Assembly (NCBI GenBank): GCA_950097015.1
Contig: CATNEN010000030.1
Coordinates: 538,501 to 602,500, forward strand
Length of the DNA stretch: 64,000 nt
Origin: Macrostomum hystrix
Taxonomy: Eukaryota > Platyhelminthes > Macrostomidae
Reading direction: 5' to 3'
The position numbers and the translations under genes were made by a program. Of this stretch, positions 1-11,937 are shown piece by piece. Numbering within the stretch: the stretch's first letter is position 1; each line of letters begins with the position of its first letter. The notes beneath the pieces were generated by a model. It ran no database searches and had not been told where the DNA came from. It saw only the letters and a list, made by a program, of their open reading frames with translations.

Positions 1-275
1 AGACGTACAGCCGACAGCACAGCCGCAGCTATTGCGCGGCACATCTCAAGGCCGGGTACAGCTTTTCAGTCCATCGACTGGGGGGACGCCACACCCACCC
101 TCAGTTACCCCAGCTGATGCTGGCACCCATTTATTAGCTGGGTGAACTGAAGCAACGCATAGTTAATGACTTGCTAAAGTACACAAATTGTTTCAGTGGA
201 GTCAGGAATCGACCCCCCGACTTTCAAGTCGTGAGTCCGACGCTTCAACCACAAGGCTACAATCTCTTCACGCAA
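1..275 (-). mobile_element. tRNA-derived SINE, family 1
   Basis: The sequence matches the copy at 62676-62955 over most of its length. Near the right end it carries a reversed tRNA-like head (B-box-like aatcgaccc, then gtccgacgcttcaacc). The body contains cagtccatcgactgggg and the gctgggtgaactgaagcaa block. The left end runs off the window. The tRNA head being on the right shows minus orientation. Confidence 0.7.
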
Positions 276-2400
276 TAGGTACATGTATAGTTGACAGCCT
301 CAAGTGTCGTAGGCAAGTCACATCAATTGATTTATTCGCAATGGTCGATGCAGGTCTCGAGCACAACCTGAACTGTACGCCTCTGAGAACAACACATGGA
401 GAACCACTGCAGCCATGCGAGAGCATTCGGCGCGCCGCGGCTGGACTGGCAGATGGCGCTACGACTAAAGCAGATCTTTGCACTGCGCTACGGTGGCAAG
501 AAGACCATTGGCAAGATTGAACTAGTTGCAGCGTTCCTTGTTGCCGACGGAACTGTTGCAGCTTATCATGTTTACAATAGGTGTGTGTGCTTGCTGTACG
601 AGCTAGGCAACTAACTGTACCCAACAAAAGAAAATTGCACGCATTGAAATATCTCAAGATTGTTGTCTATGGTACAATCTATGTTAAATAGCCAAGCGAT
701 TGAATCCTTTGATTCATCCATTCAAGCACTAGACCACAGACAACATGTCTATAGTATTAGAGGCCCTTTTATTCACTCTCATTGATGGTATGTAGAACTG
801 CAATGATCCTGCAAACTTAACAGTAGAACTACCAAGAGGGGGAAATCCCCCCCCCTTGACAATTTTATTCGCCGCACCCTAACAGAAAAACCCAAGCACA
901 CGAAACTCAAGAACACGGGCCAACTTTTTGTTGCGCATCTTCTGAAACAATAATCAAGTCGCCAGCTCTTTAGACCGTCCAGAAACCGTCATGTTTCTGG
1001 CCGTAGGTCAGATTTTCCCGTAAGCGCTAATGTATTTCATTTACCCCAATACAAAGATTTGCACTGCGCCTCAGTGCGGCCTTGCCAGGCCTTCAAAATT
1101 TATCAGCCTGTCACCCGAACGTGCCTGCATAATCGCTGTCTTCAATGGTCACCTACCTTTATCTAGACGGATTTGATAGACCTTCAATGGCTACAACAGG
1201 TGTAAATAGGCCACTATGGACACCCTGACGCGAATTACTACCAATTTCACTGATCAAGCCAAAATATTAGGCGCAGCTCAACCACAGTACACCATCGCCT
1301 AGTCTGTCAACCAATCAGTCACCACCTAACGCTGTTAGCGTTCGGGCGCTGCAAAAAAAGTTTCAGGGTGGGGGGGAATTCACCCCTCGGTATAAAAAAT
1401 GGCTTGGTAGTCCTGGTACCAAGAGAAAGAGCATGAGAGATCATGTGCCTGAGAATGAACCTCCGTACCGAACTTACAATATAGAATGTTAAGCTAAATT
1501 TTCCCAATATTTAGAAATCGATTCTTCGAGCTGACTGAGAAACGGCAGCGACTATTTCAAAGCTACTACGGCCGAGGGCAGCAGTACGTCATCATGTACG
1601 AGAGTCTACTTAGACAGTGCGAGTATTATCACGCAGTCAGCATCGAGGACGTCAGCGCTTGGCCGGCGAAGTCCGGTGGCCGCAAGGCGTTGCCTTGGCG
1701 ACAAGCTTTCCGAGATGCTCTGTGCGTTGGCGCCAATGACTCTTAACCGTGTGAGAGGTTATCGACTTTTGAGTAGGCCAGAAGATTTGGCGTAAATTTT
1801 ATTGCGTTATTGGCCCAGTTGACAAAACTTGACAATAGTGCAACAGCTACACTCTCAGATCCTTCGAAAAGAGAGGAAGTAATATAAATTATTTTCTACG
1901 TGTTAAAGCTCTGATTCGATTGTATTTTAGATTAACGCAGAGCTTTCGCTTAGTGCAACTTTATTAACAGCGCGGACTGTCAAAACGCTACAATGACTCA
2001 GGCACACGTCGCACAAGTCTTGTACTCCAATTCTACCAACCCAAAAGTAAGAAAGAAGAAGTATTAAATTAATAATTGAAACGAGACGGCTTGTGTTTAT
2101 TTATGGCCATCACAGATGGCGCGGTATAGCGGCGATTGGCCAAACGAATGTTAGTCCTTTGATTTTTTGGATTACTAAGCTTTTATTAAAAAAAACGCGC
2201 TCGTAAATTTGCAGTGCTTTTAAGAAATGCGAGCCAGAAAATTTTACTAATTTGCTTTATACTCTAAGCAGACTACAAAGATTATCGAAAAAGAAACAAA
2301 ACTTTGACTAATTAGCTAGAGTGAGAACTGACCTAATTGTGGCTAGAATAAAATGGACAGATTAACTATAGCGAAAACTGTTTTAATAGGGAGTGGTAAT
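276..2400. other. No recognised gene
   Basis: Short ORFs occur on both strands (for example 268-657) but none shows a domain, a signal peptide or consistent splice sites. Homopolymer tracts of C or G occur near 850 and 1370. I see no repeat array here. Confidence 0.5.
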
Positions 2401-2554
2401 TACGACACCAATATAGTTTCGAGGGAGCTATATAAAAAGGCTAAATAGTCAGATGATTTTTGCTGGGATCGCTTCATAGGGAGACAGTACAGTAGTTCTG
2501 ACACCAAAGAGGTTGTCATTTTTTTTCAATGTCATTTGTAAAGACACACTTAAA

Positions 2555-3253
2555 CTAAGGTTCATCATTCGTGATTGCGGGCCAGCCAGTCTTAGCCGAG
2601 CCGTTAGCTTCGTATGCGTCGATGTCGTAAGCCATGGTAACTTCTTTTTGCTTGCGATCAAGCAGCAGGAAGCGACTGCGTACGGTAAAGCCTTCAAGTT
2701 GACAGACTCGACGATTTATAGCATCTACTGCGGTGTAGCGAACGAATATATCTGTGACAGTTCCACGCCCGGCTGGCCACCCTGTCACTAGCGTCTCGTC
2801 GAGCCGGTAATTGGTGGCGTTCAGACGCTGAAAGCCGTTCTGCGGCGTCAGGCATCGATGGAGCAAGGGCGAGTAGCCACTTGGCGCAACCCGGGACACC
2901 AGACGGCTCGAAATGCGGTCAGTTTTATCCAGAAGCCAGAGTGCGCCACGCCAGTACAGTAAACTATAAGCATTTGTACGCAACTCGAAAATCGACTGCT
3001 GCTCGTAACCGACAATGATTGATACGCGTAAAGGTGGCCTTGAAATATCCAACGGAGGTCTACGCTTATCGGTTAAATAGTTCAAGCGGCGAGTTCTGTA
3101 CAGAATAATATTAGCGTGCCACCTCTCTGGCAGGCAGCAGTAGTTGTCATCGCTGTCGTTGATATCACTGCCCGACGCCTGTGGGGCTCCAACCGTCTGT
3201 GGCGTTTGATGCGTTAGCAGCCCAAGCAAAATTAGGACGAGTAGAGGTAACAT
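2555..3253 (-). CDS. Secreted protein, possibly ependymin-related
   Basis: This is a single-exon ORF of 232 codons starting at a true ATG. Residues 1-22 form a clear signal peptide (MLPLLVLILLGLLTHQ). The mature part has a CCLPERW motif, two further cysteines (RC, VC) and sequons NDS, NAT and NGS, as expected of a secreted glycoprotein. Four cysteines, the early CxxPxxW-like motif and a later NYxLDxTL block recall the ependymin-related family, in which such proteins are extracellular lipid- or calcium-binding. That assignment is weak and rests on memory of the family pattern. A TATA-like box lies about 80 nt upstream on the same strand, which supports real transcription. No intron is seen, and flanking genes are far away. 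Confidence 0.5.
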   Translation of the reverse strand: MLPLLVLILLGLLTHQTPQTVGAPQASGSDINDSDDNYCCLPERWHANIILYRTRRLNYLTDKRRPPLDISRPPLRVSIIVGYEQQSIFELRTNAYSLLYWRGALWLLDKTDRISSRLVSRVAPSGYSPLLHRCLTPQNGFQRLNATNYRLDETLVTGWPAGRGTVTDIFVRYTAVDAINRRVCQLEGFTVRSRFLLLDRKQKEVTMAYDIDAYEANGSAKTGWPAITNDEP

Positions 3254-3330
3254 CTGTAAGTTGTGCTTGGATACAGGAAATGAGCTTCTTCGGGGGGCTT
3301 CTTACAAGTTCTCCTATTAAAAAATCCTCT

Positions 3331-3340
3331 CTATTTTATA
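3331..3340 (-). promoter_or_regulatory. TATA-like box of the secreted-protein gene
   Basis: Read on the minus strand this is TATAAAATAG, 78 nt upstream of the ATG at 3253. That spacing allows transcription to start about 50 nt before the ATG. Confidence 0.4.
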
Positions 3341-3479
3341 GACTCACGAGGACAACCACCTCTAAATTTCTTATCCAATGCGGAACCAGTTGGAAATTCG
3401 AATGCCCATTGGATAAGTTTATCAGCTTCTTCTGTTACTGGATGAAGACTTTTTCCTTAATTAACCCACTGGTCCAATG

Positions 3480-5140
3480 AACATTCAAAGTCTCGCTTAC
3501 GGTCAGTGTTTGTTATCTTACAATTTTCATGGGTGACGGTATGTCATGGGGCTTAGCGCAACTAAATTAAATATATTACGTTCTAAAAAGCCCGTCTAAA
3601 ATCCACTTATTGCACGGGAGAGCAGTCTTCAAGGAGACTTCAATCCTAGCAGTCCTCTAGAACTCTCTAAGAATTATTGCTTTGTACGTTAGGGATTGCA
3701 GTAGTTGGTTCTGGAGCTCGATGCCCTGACCCAGATCATGGACAGATCATCCATGGAGCCTAGCATTGTCCCATGCATGGATCATCCAGTAACATCCATG
3801 GTCCCATACATGTTCATACATGTGTGGTCCATGCATATTACATCCATGGAATTTATACCATCCATGATCATTCATGGCGCTTCTGTCCATCTATGGGCCT
3901 CCATGGGTATGGCATGATGACACCATAGTTGCTGCGGCGGCAGCTTCTGTACACTTCGGTCATGATGTACAGCCAGCTTCTCTGGTTTTGGGCGGGTTAC
4001 TTAAAGGGAGCACTTAAAGGCGATGAGATAAAACTGTATGGTCTGGTGACGATTTATTGTCATTTTAATGTGGTGAAGTTCAGATTCAATGTGGTGAAGT
4101 TCTCGAAAACCGAAAGAAAATATCAAGTCGCCTCCATGTGCCCCTCAGGACATAAGTAAAAGCAAATGGTCAAGGATTTTTCTTAGCGGCTTATCGTATT
4201 CTCCTTATTTCCGAACAAGAAAACAAGATTCATTCATATCTATTTCTACACGTAATCATACACGCATTTTTGGTAGCTTTCGTAATTAGTTTCGTTTTCA
4301 AGCAGTTAACATGATCGTAAATCCATCATGAATAACAAACGGTTTTAAATTAGAAATCATTTTGACAACAAAAGTAGCACGTATAAGTATTCAACCAATC
4401 GCTATTTTTTTCTTTGTTTTCTCCAAAGCGGCGGTGTGTCCTTTGCTCAAGTTAAAGCGAATAATTCCCGGTTAGTAGGTCAGCTATATTGGTAAGCAGC
4501 TGGCCAGGGACAGATTAATACAATAATAGCTTATAGATATAGTAGGAATTGCTTCTTCCATAGGACTTCAATTACTAGATATAATTGACATTACAACGCA
4601 TGGCACCCAGATTACTGGTCATGGATGAAAATATGTGCTAAATGTTTCAATTTTTTTGTAGTCTTAAGTCTGTTACTGTTATCCATTTATATAGCTATAT
4701 TCGTCACATTTTTAGTCACTGACTTGTCAAGGCCACAATAATTTAACTATATTTATATAGGCCTACTGAAGGCCACTGTGCACTGTGTTTAAGCCTGCTT
4801 TAGGCCTATAGCTAATTTAATAGTGCAAAAACATAAATAATTTTTGCTTACATTACAAAAGTTATGTCAGGAGGTTTCTCAAAGATTCAAGGCATCTTTC
4901 AAAATGTGTAAGTACTAACTTTGAACTAGCTTTAATAAACACTTTTAAGTTTAAATAATCTTGTCAGCCAAAGCTTATACTGGCCTATTGCTACCTAGGC
5001 CTACTTGAATTCATCTTGAAGTATAGGGGCCTTGCTAATATAGTCTTATTAAAGGAAGTTGTTTGATTATTTGTCTGGTTAACCAAGTTATAACTTATAA
5101 CTAAGTTATAAGGGGTTGTAGCACTACCACGAGAACCTCT
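3480..5140. other. Gene-free spacer with CCATG-rich patch
   Basis: Between about 3735 and 3920 the words ccatgg and ccatg recur irregularly about every 10-20 bases, a decayed short repeat. The rest is AT-rich with no supported gene. Confidence 0.4.
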
Positions 5141-5144
5141 ATCA

Positions 5145-5518
5145 ATAATAATAATAATAGGCCTAGTTGCAGAAGGGCTGCGGGTAATGGCACATAATTT
5201 AGTGACACTAGACCTGCAGCCAGCGAGGAGGCAATTCTGCCCATTTCGCTGACTCCTGAGCACACACGCACACAGATACTGTACGCAGGCATACACTCAC
5301 ACAGGTTTGTACATCTGCCCTGACTTTCTCATCGTCAGGCAGTGTACATTTCATTGTGCCTTGGAGGTTGGCCCACAAGGGCATAAATTGTACGACAAGC
5401 CCCCAAGCCTTCTCTCCGTGGCTGCACCCCAAATGAATGTGGCCTCGCCGTGGAATCAAACTTAGGGACCGTGGTGCAAGTAGGCAAACACATTAGACTG
5501 CTCTGCCACCAACCCCTT
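5145..5518 (-). mobile_element. tRNA-derived SINE, family 2
   Basis: This is a near full-length copy. On the minus strand it starts with a tRNA-like head (ggttggtggcagagcagtct), continues with a B-box region and the cgaggccacattcattt segment, and ends with gccattacccgcagccct and an (ATT)n tail. Related copies lie at 13.1, 13.6, 38.5, 44.4, 45.6, 48.1, 48.9, 52.7 and 57.3 kb. Confidence 0.75.
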
Positions 5519-7219
5519 GAGAACCTCTATCATTTGTAAGATAAAATAATTAACAAGCTGCAAAAGGACAGTCATTCAGATTTGAAGTTTGTCTCAAATT
5601 ATTTTTGCTTATCAGCTAATAAAAAAAATTTAAACCTTTTCCAGAAATTCGGTTGTTTCAGGGACTAACTTAGTTCAAGGGTATAGTTTGGTCTTTGTGA
5701 GGTCAAGACTCAAGATGGCTCTCAGCAGGGCAAGAGTGGTCTTTGGGAGGATTGTTGCTCCTGCTCGTTAAAATGGGAGAAATTAAGTCCTTGGGTGGTT
5801 AACCGGACAAATAACAACTACCCTTATTAAAAGTAATTAATTAAATTTGTTGAATTTTTGTTTCATATGGCTAACTCTCAGCTCTCTGTATATAGGCTAA
5901 TATATATATATATATTTATTTATTTATTTAAATGGAGTTCCCTTCTCCTCATCTGCCACCATCTCGTCTGCAACAGACAAGTTGACTTATTTGTAGACAA
6001 TTGAAATGATATTCATGAGCAGACAAGTTGGTCAACTTGGCCTTAACTAACATGATAAGAAATTAAACACCTTGCTATCATGTTAGTGTACATGCCAGTG
6101 TACAGATAGAAGATCAGCTAGTTTTTTAGTTTGTTGACTATTTGAAATGGATTTATATATACTTTTCATTTCTTATGGTAGACAAGTCTGTATGAAGTTT
6201 CTTTTAAAGATAAGTTGTTAGCAGATAATATAGTAGTAGAAAAAAAGAACAGAATGATGCAAAGACCTTCTAAAAGTAAATGTTTTGTGTAGCTAGCTAC
6301 ATGCTTTAGAACTGACTACCAGACCCCCTAGTCATTTCACTGTGATAAAACTACAGTCACAGTCATGTAAAAGTGTATACCTGAAAATTTGGGTGTGCAT
6401 TTGTGTTGTCTGCCAAATTGGGCATACATACTTGCTCTAATACTATTACTAAATTTTTGGCATGCATGTTTAGTGCTCAAGGTTGGTGTAAAGCATGTGT
6501 ACTATTGTATAACACTATTAGTAAAAAGTAAGAAATAAGGTTATTGAAAATAAAGAATCGACTTACAGCTCATTTGTCTGACTTTTTTACCTTATTATGC
6601 TTTAAGTTTAAAGCATACAAAAACATACTTTGCTTATAACACTTTAGCTTCCTAATTATTTTTCTATTGTGGACTCAACATGATCTAGACTATGCTGATA
6701 GTTCTATATTGTGCCTAGGTGGAAATCCTATTGAATTATTTGGTTATTCTTGTCACTGAAATTTGATTATTTTATATTTATAAAATCTAAAAAGATAAAA
6801 TAAGTGGAAGAATGAACTGTTTAACACACACCAATAGCTAAATTGTTTGTCTTAAGGGTAATTAACACATTTGTAATCACAGCTATCATTGCTCTAAGGT
6901 ATCTAGCATCTATAGTCTGGTTTGTCATCATACAATACCAGTATGAAAAAATTAACCTATTAAAATTATAGAGAGATCATAGGTTACATTCCAAAACTAC
7001 TTTAAATAGCAGGCTTTATAAGGGAATAGTTATCTGTGCAGTCAGTCCATTAAGAAGTGTGTAATAAAGGTTTACTGCCTATTGTATCAGTAATCTCAAA
7101 CTCAAAAGGATTTTAAATTATTTTGTCTTAATAAACTTTGAATTTTAGTATTTGGCTTTTGACATTTTGAAATAAGATTTTAAGTTGATTAGAATGTATT
7201 GACCTATTAGATATTCAGG
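5519..7219. other. AT-rich spacer upstream of the RhoGAP gene
   Basis: No ORF with support. An AT/ATTT microsatellite lies at about 5898-5930. The interval probably holds the promoter and any 5' UTR of the next gene, but I cannot point to a TATA box. Confidence 0.4.
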
Positions 7220-10200
7220 ATGAGAATTGAGCTCGGCCTAAATAAAAGCCTCATTCTGAATAACAGGATGAATCCTGGCGCAGGCTCTGATGGCAGCCAG
7301 GGATTCGCTTCCGAGGATGCAGTACTGCCAGATTCTTGCCAGTCAGTTGAAGATCTGGTTGAGCCATTGCGTCTAAGCTTTGAACGCCTGGGTAAGCGGG
7401 CTGAGAAATGCGCAGTGCGAAAGCACCCAGAAGAAGCCCTCGTGGAGGCCCTGCGCTCCGCTGGCGATTCTCTTCGGCCTAGTCAGCAGCAGCAGCGAAA
7501 CAGTGCCAATGGCGGCGGTGGGGAGAGTGCCGGAGAGCACGAGATCTTGGAGCAGGTATTGCTAGGCTTAGCCGCAACAGAGCAGGTGCTAATTGACCGC
7601 CGCAACAGTCTCTCAGACAGCCTGACAGAATGGATGGAAGCGGCCAAACAGGTGGAACAGAGTCTGGCCGCTCTGCAGGCGGATAAGCGCTCTCTCGTCA
7701 AGACTGGCCAAGATCTGGCTAAGCTCCGACGCCGATTGCTCAATAGTCAAACTAAACAGCAGCAGCAGCAGCAGCAGCAGAGTCAGCATCAGCTGCAGGC
7801 GGCCGAGGCTAATCTCAACGAGTTGCAGCTTGACGTTTCCAACCGCGAGAGCGACGAGCGAAGGCAGCGCGACGCTTATATTGTAAAACTGAATGGACTG
7901 CTTGGCGAGAGGCCGAAATTGTGCGACAAACTGCTCAATCTGATGCGAGCAAGGCTGGCTTATCACGAGCATTGCTTTGCTCATCTGCGCGACAGCCTGC
8001 CCGGGCTTGAGCAGGCGGTGGCCGAGGCTACCTGTCAGTCTGGTCCCTGCTATGGCGAGCCGCTAGAGGGTCATCTAGCCCGGACTGGCCGGCAGGTGGC
8101 TTACGTTATCGACGTGTGCACTGCCGCGCTAAACAGGGAGGATGTGCTGCTTGAAGAGGTGAGGCCTCGCTAGCAGCATGGGCCTGAGTATGGATTGAAG
8201 GAGCCCTACTCAGACTTACTATAAGAATAAACCCTACTCAATCAGACTGAAGGAATGGACCCTACTCAATCAGACTGAAGGAATGGACCCTACTCAATCA
8301 GACTGAAGGAATGGACCCTACTCAATCAGACTGAAGGAATGGACCCTACTCAATCAGACTGAAGGAATGGACCCTACTCAATCAGACTGAAGGAATGGAC
8401 CCTACTCAATCAGACTGAAGGAATGAACCCTACTCAATCAGACTGAAGGAATGGACCCTACTCAATCAGACTGAAGGAATGGACCCTACTCAATCAGACT
8501 GAAGGAATGGACCCTACTCAATCAGACTGAAGGAATGAACCCTACTCAATCAGACTGAAGGAATGAACCCTACTCAATCAGACTGAAGGAATGAACCCTA
8601 CTCAATCAGACTGAAGGAATGAACCCTACTCAATCAGACTGAAGGAATGGACCCTACTCAATCAGACTGAAGGAAGGCCTAGTGTCTGCTGGCTGCAGGT
8701 TTAGTGTAACCAAGTGATGTGCCATTGCCCGCAGACCTCCTGCAATTATTAATTATTTATCCCTACTAAAGCAGACGAAAGAAATTGGCCTTCGACACAC
8801 GAAGCATTAGTAGGTATTCTAAAACAAAAAGCTGGCTGTTAAATATTGGTAAGAAAAAGTCTGCAAAAACTTAATGGTCTTATCAGCCAGCAATTTACAA
8901 ACTAGCTTTCACTTAAATGCAAGCTGCAGGCATAGGGCGAGATTTTTGTCTTATCTGGTCATTTTTGCTGGCCTAAATGTGAACTAAAACCGAACTCTGC
9001 ACTGTCGGTTCAGCTTCAGACAGTCCTGCGCCATTGTTAGACATGATTTGCCCATCTAATCGGTGTTTATTGGGTAATCACCTCAGCCCTTTTGTGTTGC
9101 CAGATGGTCTACGGAGGATAACTATCGTCTGCCAATCTTCTCCCAGAAAAGACAATTATTTAGCTCATGTTTCTCAGCCCAAGTAGACACAAAAGATAAA
9201 AATAAATGTAAAATGTTTTTTTTTCGTGCATAACCCGAGACTGAGAGTTCAGTAATCACTTTTGAGTTCAGGTGTTCTAGTTCATCTGTAAATCCAGTAC
9301 TGACCTCGGACCACCGGTGAATCCAGTACTCACCCGACCAGTGAATCCAGTACTCATCCAACCAGTGAATCCAGTACTCATCCAACCAGTGAATCCAGTA
9401 CTCACCCGACCAGTGGATTCAGTACTCATCCAACCAGTGAATCCAGTACTCACCCGACCAGTGAATCCAGTACTCATCCAACCAGTGAATCCAGTACTCA
9501 CCGGACCAGTGAATCCAGTACTCATCCAACCAGTGAATCCAGTACTCACCCGACCAGTGAATCCAGTACTCAATACTCATCCAACCAGTGAATCCAGTAC
9601 TCACCCAACCAGTGAATTCAGTACTCATCCAACCAGTGAATCCAGTACTCACCCTGCCAGTGAATCTAGTACTCACTCAACCAGTGAATCCAGTACTCAT
9701 CCAACCAGTGAATCCAGTACTCACCCTGCCAGTGAATCTAGTACTCATCCAACCAGTGAATCCAGTACTCATCCAACCAGTGAATCCAGTACTCATCCAA
9801 CCAGTGAATCCAGTACTCACCCTGCCAGTGAATCTAGTACTCATCCAACCAGTGAATCTAGTACTCATCCAACCAGTGAATCCAGTACTCATCCAACCAG
9901 TGAATCCAGTACTCACCCAACCAGTGAATCCAGTACTCATCCAACCAGTGAATCCAGTACTCACCCTGCCAGTGAATCTAGTACTCACTCAACCAGTGAA
10001 TCCAGTACTCATCCAACCAGTGAATCCAGTACTCACCCTGCCAGTGAATCTAGTACTCATCCAACCAGTGAATCCAGTACTCATCCAACCAGTGAATCCA
10101 GTACTCATCCAACCAGTGAATCCAGTACTCACCCTGCCAGTGAATCTAGTACTCATCCAACCAGTGAATCTAGTACTCATCCAACCAGTGAATCCAGTAC

Positions 10201-11895
10201 TCATCCAACCAGTGAATCCAGTACTCACCCTGCCAGTGAATCTAGTACTCACTCAACCAGTGAATCCAGTACTCACTCAACCAGTGAATCCAGTACTCAC
10301 TCAACCAACGAATCCAGTACTCACTCAACCAGTGAATCCAGTACTCACCCAACCAGTGAATCCAGTACTCACCCAACCAGTGAATTCAGTACTCACCCAA
10401 CCAGTGAATCCAGTACTCACTCAACCAGAGAATCCAGTACTCACTCAACCAGTGAATCCAGTACTCACATATCCAGTGAATCCAGTACTCACTCAACCAA
10501 TGAATCCAGTACTCACATATCCAGTGAATCCAGTACTCACTCAACCAGTGAATCCAGTACTCACATATCCAGTGAATCCAGTACTCACTCAACCAGTGAA
10601 TCCAGTACTCACATATCCAGTGAATCCAGTACTCCCTCAACCAGTGAATCCAGTACTCACATATCCAGTGGATCCAGTACTCACTCAACCAGTGAATCCA
10701 GTACTCACTCAACCAGTGAATCACCTCACTCAATCTACTTCCCTGCCGCGCCCCAGGGCCTATTCCGGCTAAACGGACCCAGTGGGTCGGTGCTGAAGCT
10801 GGAGTCCTTCCTAGATGTGATGCGCGCCGACTTTGAAATCAGCCGCTTTGATAGCGCCTCAGTCTGCGGCGCCCTGAAGAAGTACTTGAAGCAACTGCCG
10901 GAGCCACTGGTTAGTCAGGCCTTACTCCCAGCCTGGGCGGAGGCTTGCAACACAGTCGAAGCTGATACTCGCAGATTTCGCATGCACGACTGCTGCCAGC
11001 GACTTCAACGCGAGCGGCCCATTCCTGTACGCCAATCTGCGACATCTCGTCAAGTTTCTAGTTCGAGTGGCCCAGCATCAGGATCGCAACAAGATGTCGG
11101 CTAAGAATTTGGCCATCTGCATTGGTCCAAACATTGCTGCTGGCGGCGGCAACGGCGCCAACATGGAAGAACTTCAATCGGCTAATCTAGGGACGCTTAT
11201 TATGGAAAATCTGCTTCTGATGCACGACTTCTGCTTTGGCGAAGAAGGTAGGATTTTTAATATTAATTGCGCGCTGTCTGGGATGTTATCATTTTGCATA
11301 TAAGTCTAAGTACTCAAGCACTGTATATTATATTTCTCGCAGTCAAAACGATTTTTGCCGATGGCCTTTTCGTTAACCGCGCAGCTCTAGACTCGAATTC
11401 TATTTATTGAACTTCTCGAATTTCTAGGCGGAGTAAGCCTAGTACGAGCTAATAGTATAGTAGTGCTACATTCATTTACAATTCTTTTACGCTCGTATTC
11501 TAACAAACTTTTTTCCCACTCCATTCCCTTATCCCTTCGAATCCGCCAAATTGTCATTGCCTGACAATGCCCCCACACACACAAACACACAAAATGCTGA
11601 CTACAGTTGTCACTGGGAACAGTTTGCAATCCCCCCGAACCGAAGCTGCTCACCTGCACCAGGCTATGCAGAAGCGTCGCGAGTCGCTGCTCAGTCAGCC
11701 TGACTCAGACTGCGCCGCAGCGCCAGTCGCCGCCTCCGCCTCTTCATCATCGTCGTCATCGTCTGCTCTGACGTCGGCTAAAAGTTTTCACGCCGACGTC
11801 TACGATACGGCGTTTGTGCTGCAAAGCCTTCGTGGCGGGGTTGGGGGAGGTGTCGGCGGTGGCATGTCTGCCAGTTTAAATTATGACAATGACCA

Positions 11896-11937
<42 letters not shown>

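Noticed and set aside
188-657. Overlapping ORFs of 110 and 129 codons
   Set aside because: One starts on a non-ATG codon inside a SINE; no domain, splice site or promoter supports either.
9277-10772. Long ORFs on both strands with 8-residue repeats (NPVLTQPV, MSTGFTGW)
   Set aside because: They are products of a 24-bp tandem repeat whose length is divisible by three. Most start at non-ATG codons and lack gene signals.
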